Assembly: GCA_020438665.1 (NCBI GenBank)
Contig: JAGQUE010000243.1
Span: 1-6,332 of the forward strand
Direction of reading: 5' to 3'
Length of the DNA stretch: 6,332 nucleotides
From: Nocardioidaceae bacterium
GTDB taxonomy: Bacteria; Actinomycetota; Actinomycetes; Propionibacteriales; Nocardioidaceae
Shown here: piece by piece, positions 1 to 5,768 of the stretch
Position numbering within the stretch: position 1 is the stretch's first letter
How the letters are laid out: each line of letters opens with the position of its first letter
Translations under genes and position numbers: made by a program
Notes under the pieces: generated by a model
The model's input: only the letters and a program-made list of their open reading frames with translations
The model's database searches: none
Told to the model about the DNA's origin: nothing

Positions 1-688
1 CGATGTGCCAGCCCGGACGCCCCTGGCCGAGGCTCGAGGGCCACGCCGGCTCGCCCTCGCGGGCGAGGCGCCAGACGAGGCAGTCGAAGGGGTCGTCCTT
101 GCCGGGGCGGTCAGGGCCGACGCCGCGCTAGGCGAAGATCGCACGGGCGGCGTCCAGGTCGAGATGGGCGACGCCCATGAACCCCTCGGCCGCGGAGCAG
201 CGGAAGTACCAGTCGGGGTGCTCGTCGTCGGCGACCTGGTAGACGAGGCCGGTGTCCCTGAGCCGCTCGATGAGGGCGACGACGAGGGGGATCGACTCGA
301 CCGCGCCCACGTAGTGATCGGGCGGGAGGATGCGCAGGGCCTCCATGTCGGTGCGGAAGAGCTCGGTCTGCTCCTCGGCGAGGTCCTCCCAGGCGACGCC
401 CGTGGCCCCGGCGCGCTCGAGGAGGGGGTCGTCGATGTCGGTGACGTTCTGGACGTAGCGGACCGGGAAGCCGGCGTTGCGCCAGGCTCTGTTGAGCAGG
501 TCGAAGGCGACATAGGTGGCGGCATGGCCGAGGTGGGTCGCGTCATAGGGCGTGATGCCGCAGACATAGAGCCGCGCCGTGCCGACCGGGAGCGTGGTGA
601 CGAGGTCCTCGAGGGCCGAGTCGAAGACGGTCACCGAGGGCCCGAGGACGGGAAGGCGAGGAACGTCGGGGGCGGGCCAGGACCTCAT
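1..688 (-). pseudogene. mshC: Cysteine--1-D-myo-inosityl 2-amino-2-deoxy-alpha-D-glucopyranoside ligase (MshC), interrupted by an in-frame stop and cut by the window edge
   Basis: MshC is the ATP-dependent cytoplasmic ligase that joins cysteine to GlcN-inositol in mycothiol synthesis; it belongs to the class I cysteinyl-tRNA synthetase-like family. The product starts [10 protein letters not shown], matching family N-termini. It carries [16 protein letters not shown], which holds the zinc-ligand Cys and the HIGH-type nucleotide-binding motif, then [16 protein letters not shown] and [10 protein letters not shown]. After residue 186 (LDAARAIFA) an in-frame TAG occurs at 128-130. The same frame then continues without a shift as [18 protein letters not shown] and on to GRPGWHI at the left edge, all recognisable MshC sequence. 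The family is about 410 residues; the KMSKS region would lie beyond the window. The truncated product lacks the second half of the catalytic domain and should be inactive. The start at 688 was chosen by homology; the frame is open further upstream, but that part overlaps the preceding gene. Identity is near certain. Whether the stop is real or a base-call error cannot be told here. Confidence 0.88.
128..130 (-). other. In-frame amber codon inside mshC
   Basis: The plus strand reads CTA here, giving TAG on the minus strand between FA and RG of the MshC frame. From memory, M. tuberculosis MshC has Glu at this place (CEERGGDP). GAG to TAG is a single transversion, equal to C to A at plus position 130. 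It is the only TAG terminating a gene in the window; the other genes end in TGA, or TAA in one case. Confidence 0.85.
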
Positions 689-701
689 GGCGCGAAGCCT
701 A
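689..701 (-). promoter_or_regulatory. Possible leaderless promoter -10 box of mshC
   Basis: Reading the minus strand, TAGGCT (701-696) is followed by seven bases and then the mshC ATG. No Shine-Dalgarno-like sequence precedes the start. A TAnnnT box about 7 nt from the start codon is the usual arrangement of leaderless actinobacterial transcripts. No convincing -35 box was found. This would give mshC its own transcription start in the 19-nt gap after the SCO1664-family gene. Confidence 0.4.
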
Positions 702-707
702 ACGGGG

Positions 708-1490
708 TCAGAAAGGAGGCCAGGGAATGGCCGGCCAGTCACCCGTCGGGCGCGGCAGCCGACGCTTCGCCAGCAGCCGGTCACACCGGCGCGCCAGCGC
801 CTGCACCTCGTCGGTGCGGAGCGCACTCGCCAGCAGGTCGCCCAGCTCGCCGTCGAGTGAGTCACGCACAGCGGCTACCCCGGCGACCTCGTCGTCGGTC
901 AGGGCCTCGCCGAGCCAACCCCACAGCACGGTGCGCAGCTTGTTCTCGACGTGGAAGGTGACCCCGTGGTCCACGCCGTACCGGTGCCCGTCAGGCATGG
1001 CCAGAACATGGCCGCCCTTGCGGTCGGCGTTGTTGACGACAATGTCGAAGACCGCGATGCGGCGCAGCGCCGCCGTGTCCTCGTGCACGAGCGAGACCGG
1101 GCGGTCATGGCCATCGAGACCGTCAAACACGTGCAGGTAGCCCGGCGGCACCTCTGTCTCGGGCACGATGTCGACGGCCGTCTGGGAGTCGTCCGGCTCT
1201 TGCCAGACCTGCACCATCCCCTCGCCGTGAGGCCCGTCACGCAGGAACGTGAGCGGGACGACGCCCCATCCAGTGGCCTGGGCGACCGCCCACGCAGCGA
1301 CCTCGCGGTCCGCGAGGTTGCCGTCGGGGAAGTCCCACAGCGGACGCTCTCCGACGCGAGGCTTGTAGACCACCCGGACGCCGTCGATCTCCCCGAGGAA
1401 CGTGGCGTTGGAGGCGGGCATGATGCGACCGTGCAGGGTCAGCTCGCCGTCGAGGAGGGACCGGGACGGCCCCGCGGCCGCCGTCGTCAC
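708..1490 (-). CDS. SCO1664 family protein with PI3/4-kinase-like motifs
   Basis: This 260-residue protein of unknown substrate is recognised as the SCO1664 family, found next to mshC and DUF3090 in many Actinobacteria. The motifs resemble an atypical (PI3/PI4-kinase or HipA-like) phosphotransferase fold. YKP has a candidate ATP-contacting Lys43. [16 protein letters not shown] (about 148-163) contains D156-R157-K158 and H161, like the DRxxxN/H catalytic loop. GVDHG (172-176) puts Asp174 where the DFG-type metal ligand sits. No signal peptide or membrane segment is seen, so it is probably cytoplasmic. The start is GTG at 1490 and overlaps the DUF3090 stop by four bases (GTGA), implying translational coupling. 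Family assignment is strong; kinase activity is inference from motif spacing and is not established. Confidence 0.85.
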   Translation of the reverse strand: MTTAAAGPSRSLLDGELTLHGRIMPASNATFLGEIDGVRVVYKPRVGERPLWDFPDGNLADREVAAWAVAQATGWGVVPLTFLRDGPHGEGMVQVWQEPDDSQTAVDIVPETEVPPGYLHVFDGLDGHDRPVSLVHEDTAALRRIAVFDIVVNNADRKGGHVLAMPDGHRYGVDHGVTFHVENKLRTVLWGWLGEALTDDEVAGVAAVRDSLDGELGDLLASALRTDEVQALARRCDRLLAKRRLPRPTGDWPAIPWPPF

Positions 1491-2059
1491 GGTTCCCGGC
1501 GGCGGAAGCCGTTGGCACGGACACAGAGGTGGCCGTCGGGTGACACGGGCTGACCGCAGAACGGACAGGTGGGCCGGCCCGCGTCCACGACCTGGCCGGC
1601 ACGCTTGACGAAGGCCCTCGCCGCAGGCGGCGGGAGCCGGACGAGGAAGACCTCCTCGGGCTCGGGCTCGATCGGGTCGCCGTCCTCGTCGAGCTCCAGC
1701 TCGACGCCCTCGACGAAGGGGAAGACCTCGATCACGACGCGCTCGTCGTCGGGGTCCCAGGAGAGCGTGATCGTGCCGGCCCGGAACTCCTCCTCGATCG
1801 GCTGGTCCAGCGGGCGTACGTCGTCGGTGGCCTCGGGCGCGACGGCCGGGATCGGCGCCCCGACCCCCGGGTCGGCGAGCAGCGTGTCCAGGAGCTGGTC
1901 GACGCGCTCGGCGAGCACGGCGACCTGCTGCTTCTCCAAGGCGACGCTGATCAGGCGCTGGTCGGCGCGGGCCTGGAGGAAGAAGGTGCGCGCCCCCGGC
2001 TCGCCCACCGTGCCCACCACGAAACGGTCCGGTGGGTCGAAGCTGTGCACGACGGGCAT
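1487..2059 (-). CDS. DUF3090 family protein
   Basis: This 190-residue protein of unknown function matches the DUF3090 family, whose members begin much like MPVVHSFDPPDRFVVGTVGE. The middle contains a strongly acidic stretch (about 116-137, rich in Asp/Glu with EPEPEE). The C-terminus holds TCPFCGQPVSPDGHLC, with Cys165, Cys168, His177 and Cys179 positioned like a small zinc knuckle. No signal peptide or transmembrane segment is present. The ATG at 2059 was chosen because family similarity begins there and a good Shine-Dalgarno sequence precedes it; an in-frame extension to 2227 would overlap the preceding gene and resembles nothing. It lies 10 nt after the phosphomutase gene and overlaps the SCO1664-family gene by 4 nt, so the three are probably one transcript. 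Zinc binding is inferred, not known. Confidence 0.9.
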   Translation of the reverse strand: MPVVHSFDPPDRFVVGTVGEPGARTFFLQARADQRLISVALEKQQVAVLAERVDQLLDTLLADPGVGAPIPAVAPEATDDVRPLDQPIEEEFRAGTITLSWDPDDERVVIEVFPFVEGVELELDEDGDPIEPEPEEVFLVRLPPPAARAFVKRAGQVVDAGRPTCPFCGQPVSPDGHLCVRANGFRRREP

Positions 2060-2072
2060 GGCCCCCACCTTA
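2060..2072 (-). promoter_or_regulatory. Ribosome binding site of the DUF3090 gene overlapping the upstream stop codon
   Basis: On the minus strand the sequence is TAAGGTGGGGGCC followed by ATG. The TAA that ends the phosphomutase gene supplies the first bases of an AAGGTGG Shine-Dalgarno element, five bases before the start. This supports the chosen start at 2059 and suggests reinitiation after the upstream gene. Confidence 0.65.
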
Positions 2073-2795
2073 TGCCGCGCCACCAGGCCGGCTGACGGGC
2101 TCCGGACCGGCTCCCCCACCGACGTCGGTCGACCGGGCGCCACGCCCCTTGCGTGGGCGCTGGGCCAGCCAGTGCAGGTCACCTTCATGGGTGTTGACGC
2201 CCAGTACGTGGGGACGCTCGTCGCCATAACGGACCACCGAGGCCGAGGCGGGATCCACCTGGATGCGTTGGAACAGGTCGAGGTGGAGCCCCAGCGCGTC
2301 GGCGAGGACGGCCTTGATCACGTCGCCGTGGCTCACCGCCACCCACACCGCTCCGGCACCATGAGCCTCGGTGACCTCACGGTCGATCCGGCGTACGGCG
2401 GCCGTGGCACGGGCCTGCATCTGTGCCATCGTCTCGCCGCCCGGGAAGCCGACCGCGGATGGCTGCTGTTGGACGACGCGCCAGAGCTTGTCCTTGGCCA
2501 GCTCCCTCAGCGAGCGACCCTGCCAGTCGCCGTAGTCGCACTCGTTGAGCGCCCGCTCGACCCGGACCGATGGCGGCGTCGCCTGGGCCGCGAGGAGGGC
2601 AGCGGCCGTCTCGCGGCACCGCTGGAGCGGACTGGTGACCACCGCGACCAGGGGCACCCCACCCAGCCGGGCCGCCACGCGCTCGGCCTGGTGGCGGCCC
2701 ACGTCGTCCAGGTGGACCCCAGCTGTGCGTCCGGCCAGGACCCCCGACGTGTTGGCCGTGCTCCGACCGTGTCGCACCAGCACCAGCGTTGCCAT
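2070..2795 (-). CDS. MSMEG_4193 family phosphomutase / histidine phosphatase
   Basis: This 241-residue member of the histidine phosphatase (phosphoglycerate mutase-like) superfamily belongs to the MSMEG_4193 family, which sits beside DUF3090 and SCO1664 genes in Actinobacteria. VLVRHGRSTAN contains the phospho-accepting His9 with Arg8. SPLQRCRETA has Arg59, NECDYGDWQGR supplies the acidic Glu85, and VSHGD has the second catalytic His156. All four core residues are present, so it should be an active phosphatase or mutase; the substrate is unknown. The conserved domain ends near residue 210. The last 30 residues form a Gly/Arg/Pro-rich tail that looks disordered. The ATG at 2795 directly precedes the canonical first strand. 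It is the first gene of the minus-strand cluster, divergent from corA. It ends in TAA, whereas the other intact genes here end in TGA. Confidence 0.9.
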   Translation of the reverse strand: MATLVLVRHGRSTANTSGVLAGRTAGVHLDDVGRHQAERVAARLGGVPLVAVVTSPLQRCRETAAALLAAQATPPSVRVERALNECDYGDWQGRSLRELAKDKLWRVVQQQPSAVGFPGGETMAQMQARATAAVRRIDREVTEAHGAGAVWVAVSHGDVIKAVLADALGLHLDLFQRIQVDPASASVVRYGDERPHVLGVNTHEGDLHWLAQRPRKGRGARSTDVGGGAGPEPVSRPGGAA

Positions 2796-2809
2796 GGAGC
2801 CCGACTGTA
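2796..2809 (-). promoter_or_regulatory. Possible leaderless promoter of the phosphomutase gene
   Basis: Minus-strand TACAGT (2809-2804) stands eight bases before the ATG at 2795, and no Shine-Dalgarno sequence is visible. The spacing fits a transcript starting at or next to the start codon. No clear -35 box is found. It would drive the phosphomutase/DUF3090/SCO1664 cluster from the short region shared with corA. Confidence 0.4.
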
Positions 2810-2850
2810 GCGGTGCGGCAAGGCATCCCGGTTCACGCGCACGAGCCCAT

Positions 2851-2862
2851 TAGCCTGCTGCC
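2851..2862 (+). promoter_or_regulatory. Possible leaderless promoter of corA
   Basis: TAGCCT (2851-2856) is followed by six bases and the GTG start at 2863, with no Shine-Dalgarno-like purine run. The box is 41 bp from the opposing -10 box of the phosphomutase gene, so upstream elements of the two divergent promoters would overlap. No clear -35 box is seen. Confidence 0.4.
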
Positions 2863-3843
2863 GTGATCGTGGACAGCGCGCTCTATCGCAAGGGGCTCCG
2901 GGTCTCGCTGACCGACGACCCCCGTGCCCTTCACGAGATCAGGGCCGGGATCACCGAGGACGGTGACTTCGTCTGGGTCGGGCTCCACGACCCGACCATG
3001 GACGAGCTCGAGGACGTGGCGCTGGCCTTCGGCCTGCACCCCTTGGCCGTCGAGGACGCCGTCAAGGCCCACCAGCGGCCCAAGCTCGAGAGCTACTCCG
3101 ACTCGCTGTTCCTCACACTCAAGACACTCTGGTACGTCGACGCCGAGGACGCCGTCGAGACCGGTGAGATCAACATCTTCCTGGGTTCGGACTTCGTGGT
3201 GACCGTCCGTCATGGCGCGGGCTCCGACCTGGCGGGGGCCCGCACCTATCTCGAACGCCGACCCGAGGTGCTCCAACATGGCCCTGCGGCCGTCGTCTAT
3301 GCCGTGACCGACCTCGTGGTCGACGGCTATGAGGACGTCGCGGCCTCGCTCGATGTCGACGTCGACGAGGTCGAAGCCTCCGTCTTCTCGGAGCGGCGCA
3401 CCAGCGACTCGGCCCGCATCTATGTGCTCAAGCGGGAGATCGCCGAGGTCCGCCGCGCCGTGATCCCGCTGCGCGACCCGATGCGACGTTTCGCGACGGC
3501 CCAGGTGCCGGGGGTGACCACCCAGGCCGCGCTGTTCTTCCGTGACGTCGCCGACCATCTCGTCCGGGTCTCGGAGTCCGTCGACGAGCTCGATACCTTG
3601 CTGTCGGCCGCGTTCGACTCCCATCTGGCCCGGATCTCGGTCCAGCAGAACGAGGACATGCGCAAGATCTCCGCCGGCGTCGGGCTGGTCGCCGTACCCA
3701 CCCTCATCGCCGGTGTCTATGGCATGAACTTCCACTACATGCCCGAGCTCAGCTGGGTGCTCGGCTATCCCATGGCCATCGCCCTGATGGCACTGAGCTC
3801 GATCGGGTTGTGGGTCTTCTTCAAGAAGTCGGGCTGGCTCTGA
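2863..3843 (+). CDS. corA: Magnesium and cobalt transport protein CorA
   Basis: This 326-residue CorA-type divalent cation channel should form a pentamer in the cytoplasmic membrane and admit Mg2+ (also Co2+/Ni2+). The N-terminal two-thirds is the soluble domain: MIVDSALYRKGLRV, then LAVEDAVKAHQRPKLESYSD, a typical CorA motif, and a long acidic helical region (about 155-265). The C-terminus has TM1 (about 268-290) ending in the selectivity motif Gly287-Met288-Asn289 (YGMNF). A short periplasmic loop containing MPEL follows, then TM2 (about 301-319) and the positively charged end KKSGWL. Length and topology are normal. The GTG start directly precedes the conserved MIVD sequence. The gene is transcribed alone, between two divergent and convergent neighbours. 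In M. tuberculosis, as recalled, no corA lies between the phosphomutase and uppP genes. Confidence 0.93.
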   Translation: MIVDSALYRKGLRVSLTDDPRALHEIRAGITEDGDFVWVGLHDPTMDELEDVALAFGLHPLAVEDAVKAHQRPKLESYSDSLFLTLKTLWYVDAEDAVETGEINIFLGSDFVVTVRHGAGSDLAGARTYLERRPEVLQHGPAAVVYAVTDLVVDGYEDVAASLDVDVDEVEASVFSERRTSDSARIYVLKREIAEVRRAVIPLRDPMRRFATAQVPGVTTQAALFFRDVADHLVRVSESVDELDTLLSAAFDSHLARISVQQNEDMRKISAGVGLVAVPTLIAGVYGMNFHYMPELSWVLGYPMAIALMALSSIGLWVFFKKSGWL

Positions 3844-3845
3844 CC

Positions 3846-3875
3846 GCAGGGGACGACGCCACTCAGGTGGCCTGC
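3846..3875. terminator. Possible bidirectional terminator hairpin between corA and uppP
   Basis: GCAGG (3846-3850) pairs with CCTGC (3871-3875). Inside it CCAC (3859-3862) pairs with GTGG (3867-3870) around a TCAG loop, leaving an 8-nt bulge on the left arm. The element lies at the convergent junction, and the uppP stop codon is in its loop. It has no T-tract, so it is not a canonical intrinsic terminator; the placement is the main support. Confidence 0.3.
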
Positions 3876-4690
3876 ATGACCCCGGTCCCGAGCAGGACGA
3901 GGATGCCGCCGCCGAGGAGCACCCGATAGGGCACGAACCACGTGATCGGATGGTGGGCGACGAACCGCAGCAGCCACGCCACGGAGGCATAGGCGACGAT
4001 GAAGCTCACCAGCGTGCCGACCACGGTCTGTCCGATGCCGATGTCGCTGCCCACCACGTCCTTGAGCTCATAGAGCCCGGCGGCCGTCAGCGCCGGGATC
4101 GACAGGAAGAAGCTGAGCCGGGTCGCCGTGACCCTGTCGAGGCCGAGCGCCAGCCCGGCCGAGATGGTCGCGCCAGAGCGCGACACGCCGGGGACCAGGG
4201 CCAGGCACTGCGCGAGGCCGATCATCACCGAGTCTCTGAGCGTCAGCTGTCGCTCGCCTCGGTCCTGGCGGGCATGCTTCTCGGCCCACCACATGGCCGC
4301 ACTCCACACCACGAGCGAGCCACCGACCCACCACAGCGAGCGCAGCGGCCCGGAGATGACGTCCTTCAGGAGGAAGCCCACGATGCCGATGGGCAGCGTG
4401 CCCGCGATGACGAACCAGCCGAACCGGTGGTCGAAGTGCCCGCGGTACTCCGGACGGAACAGCCCCTTGAACCAGGCGACCGCGATCCGCCAGATGTCGC
4501 TGAAGAAGTAGATGAGGACCGCTGCGATCGCCCCCATCTGGATCACCGCCGTGTAGGCGGTGATCGACGGGTCGTCGAGAGGCAGCCCCAGGATCTTCTC
4601 GGTGATCGTCAGGTGCCCGGTGCTGGACACGGGCAGGAACTCGGTGAGTCCCTCGACGATCCCGAGGATCACGGCTTGCAGGTAGCTCAC
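3863..4690 (-). CDS. uppP: Undecaprenyl-diphosphate phosphatase UppP (BacA)
   Basis: UppP is an integral membrane enzyme that dephosphorylates undecaprenyl diphosphate to undecaprenyl phosphate, recycling the lipid carrier of peptidoglycan synthesis; high levels give bacitracin resistance. The 275-residue length is normal. The first signature, EGLTEFLPVSSTGHL, holds Glu13, Glu17, Ser22, Ser23 and His26. The second, PGVSRSGATI, holds Arg171. These match the family's catalytic Glu, Ser, His and Arg positions. Several hydrophobic segments follow (for example about 46-62, 92-108, 120-135, 155-167, 192-208, 222-242 and 256-272). The start is GTG at 4690, supported by GGAAGGGA five bases upstream and by the standard MSYLQAVILGIVEG beginning. 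It converges with corA (19-nt gap) and is divergent from the aldo/keto reductase gene. Confidence 0.95.
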   Translation of the reverse strand: MSYLQAVILGIVEGLTEFLPVSSTGHLTITEKILGLPLDDPSITAYTAVIQMGAIAAVLIYFFSDIWRIAVAWFKGLFRPEYRGHFDHRFGWFVIAGTLPIGIVGFLLKDVISGPLRSLWWVGGSLVVWSAAMWWAEKHARQDRGERQLTLRDSVMIGLAQCLALVPGVSRSGATISAGLALGLDRVTATRLSFFLSIPALTAAGLYELKDVVGSDIGIGQTVVGTLVSFIVAYASVAWLLRFVAHHPITWFVPYRVLLGGGILVLLGTGVMQAT

Positions 4691-4703
4691 GTCTGTCCCT
4701 TCC
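4691..4703 (-). promoter_or_regulatory. Ribosome binding site of uppP
   Basis: The minus strand reads GGAAGGGA (4703-4696), five bases, then the GTG start. This clear Shine-Dalgarno sequence decides the start. It contrasts with corA, the aldo/keto reductase, the phosphomutase and mshC, which lack one. Confidence 0.65.
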
Positions 4704-4733
4704 GGCGGGCCCCGCCGTCCGGGGACGCGGAAC

Positions 4734-4761
4734 AGCGTACGGCGACCGGGTGAGCGTCACA
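4734..4761 (-). promoter_or_regulatory. Possible sigma-70-type promoter of uppP
   Basis: On the minus strand TGTGAC (4761-4756) is separated by 16 bases from TACGCT (4739-4734). That predicts a transcript start near 4727 and a leader of about 37 nt containing the Shine-Dalgarno sequence. Both boxes are imperfect matches, so this remains tentative. Confidence 0.3.
4750..4760. repeat. Short palindrome GTGA-GCG-TCAC in the uppP/aldo-keto reductase divergent region
   Basis: A perfect 4-bp inverted repeat with a 3-bp centre overlaps the proposed -35 box of uppP. The position would suit an operator, but a repeat this short is common by chance and no known regulator with this spacing is recognised. 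Confidence 0.25.
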
Positions 4762-4807
4762 TGAAGGCACCCCGGCTTACGTCGGGCCTCCGCGTGGGGC
4801 GAGGCAC

Positions 4808-4820
4808 TAGTCTGCACGTC
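4808..4820 (+). promoter_or_regulatory. Possible leaderless promoter of the aldo/keto reductase gene
   Basis: TAGTCT (4808-4813) is followed by exactly seven bases and the ATG at 4821, and there is no Shine-Dalgarno sequence. The geometry is identical to that proposed for mshC. It supports the 4821 start over the in-frame ATG at 4761. No clear -35 box is seen. Confidence 0.45.
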
Positions 4821-5768
4821 ATGCAGCAGCGCCACCTCGGTCGGACCGGACTGCGGGTATCCCGCCTGGCCCTCGGCACGATGACCTGGGGCCAGGGCAC
4901 CGACGAGCACGAGGCTCGCGACCAGCTGGTCGCGTTCGTGGAGGCAGGCGGCACCTTCCTCGACACCGCGGCCGGCTATGGCGACGGCGCCTCCGAGCGC
5001 CTGATCGGCTCGCTGATCGGTGACGTGGTCGCTCGGGACGACGTCGTGCTCGCGACCAAGGCCGGCATCTCCCGTCGCTCCGGCGAGCGCGTCACCGACG
5101 CCTCGCGCGGCACCCTGCTCCGAGCCCTCGACGCCTCCCTGCGCAGGCTGGGGGTCGACCACATCGACCTTTGGCAGGTGCACACCTGGGTCGACGACAC
5201 CCCGCTCGAGGAGACGCTCTCGGCGCTCGACCGGGCGGTCTCCTCCGGGCGGGCCGCCTATGTCGGCATCTCCAACTACTCCGGCTGGCAGACCGCACAG
5301 GCGGCCACCTGGCAGGCGGCGGTGCCGGGCCGGGCGACGTTGGCCTCGACCCAGGTGGAGTACTCCCTGCTCAACCGCCGCGTCGAGGCGGAGGTGGTGC
5401 CCGCTGCGGCCGCCCTGGGTCTCGGGGTGCTGCCCTGGTCGCCGCTGGGCCGGGGAGTGCTGACCGGCAAGTACCGCGCCGGGACACCGGCTGACTCCAG
5501 GGCTGCCTCGACGGCGTTCGAGCACTTCGTCAGTGCCTACCTCAACGACCGTAGTGCTCGGGTGGTCGAGGCGGTGGTCCGCGCGGCCGAGGGGCTCGAG
5601 TGGAGCCCGCTGGAGGTGGCGCTGACCTGGGTCCGCGACCGGCCGGGCGTGGTGGCTCCCATCGTGGGCGCCCGCACCGCCACCCAGCTCAACGACGCGC
5701 TCGCCGTCGAGCACCTCACGCTGCCACCGACGATCATCGAGGCGCTCGACGACGTCTCGGGGGTCTGA
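4821..5768 (+). CDS. Aldo/keto reductase
   Basis: This 315-residue cytoplasmic NADPH-dependent oxidoreductase has the aldo/keto reductase (TIM barrel) fold. The start MQQRHLGRTGLRVSRLALGTM is the usual first strand. The catalytic tetrad is complete: Asp48 and Tyr53 in FLDTAAGYG, Lys80 in LATKAG, and His121 in LWQVHTW. GISNYSGWQ, TQVEYSLLNR and PWSPLGRGVLTGKY are standard barrel motifs. PIVGARTATQLNDAL near the C-terminus is the cofactor phosphate-binding segment. The substrate cannot be predicted. The start at 4821 is preferred over an in-frame ATG at 4761, because the extra 20 residues have no family counterpart and the proposed -10 box lies inside that stretch. Its stop codon directly abuts the start of the DUF5703 gene, so the two are likely co-transcribed. 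Confidence 0.92.
   Translation: MQQRHLGRTGLRVSRLALGTMTWGQGTDEHEARDQLVAFVEAGGTFLDTAAGYGDGASERLIGSLIGDVVARDDVVLATKAGISRRSGERVTDASRGTLLRALDASLRRLGVDHIDLWQVHTWVDDTPLEETLSALDRAVSSGRAAYVGISNYSGWQTAQAATWQAAVPGRATLASTQVEYSLLNRRVEAEVVPAAAALGLGVLPWSPLGRGVLTGKYRAGTPADSRAASTAFEHFVSAYLNDRSARVVEAVVRAAEGLEWSPLEVALTWVRDRPGVVAPIVGARTATQLNDALAVEHLTLPPTIIEALDDVSGV

Noticed and set aside
689..865. N-terminal extension of MshC to an upstream in-frame start at 865
   Set aside because: The extra 59 residues overlap the SCO1664-family gene in another frame and do not resemble MshC; family proteins start at MxSW.
5..961. 318-codon plus-strand open frame opposite mshC and the SCO1664-family gene
   Set aside because: It is an antisense shadow of GC-rich coding DNA; its product is low-complexity and matches no family, while the opposite strand encodes recognisable proteins.
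1569..2810. 413-codon plus-strand open frame opposite DUF3090 and the phosphomutase
   Set aside because: Ser/Thr/Arg-rich translation typical of antisense GC-skewed frames; both minus-strand genes are clear family members.
2833..3990. 385-codon minus-strand open frame opposite corA
   Set aside because: Asp/Gly/Arg-rich antisense shadow; CorA on the other strand is full length with the GMN motif.
4703..4717. GC hairpin just upstream of the uppP ribosome site, possible RNA thermometer or riboswitch
   Set aside because: It is a 6-bp stem with a 3-nt loop in very GC-rich DNA; no known riboswitch core or alternative pairing was found.
4771..4786. Inverted repeat CCCGGC-TTAC-GTCGGG upstream of the aldo/keto reductase gene
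   Set aside because: Imperfect (one G-T pair), short, and without a matching promoter element; likely chance.
4761..4820. N-terminal extension of the aldo/keto reductase to the ATG at 4761
   Set aside because: The 20 added residues have no family counterpart, and a -10 box with leaderless spacing lies inside them.
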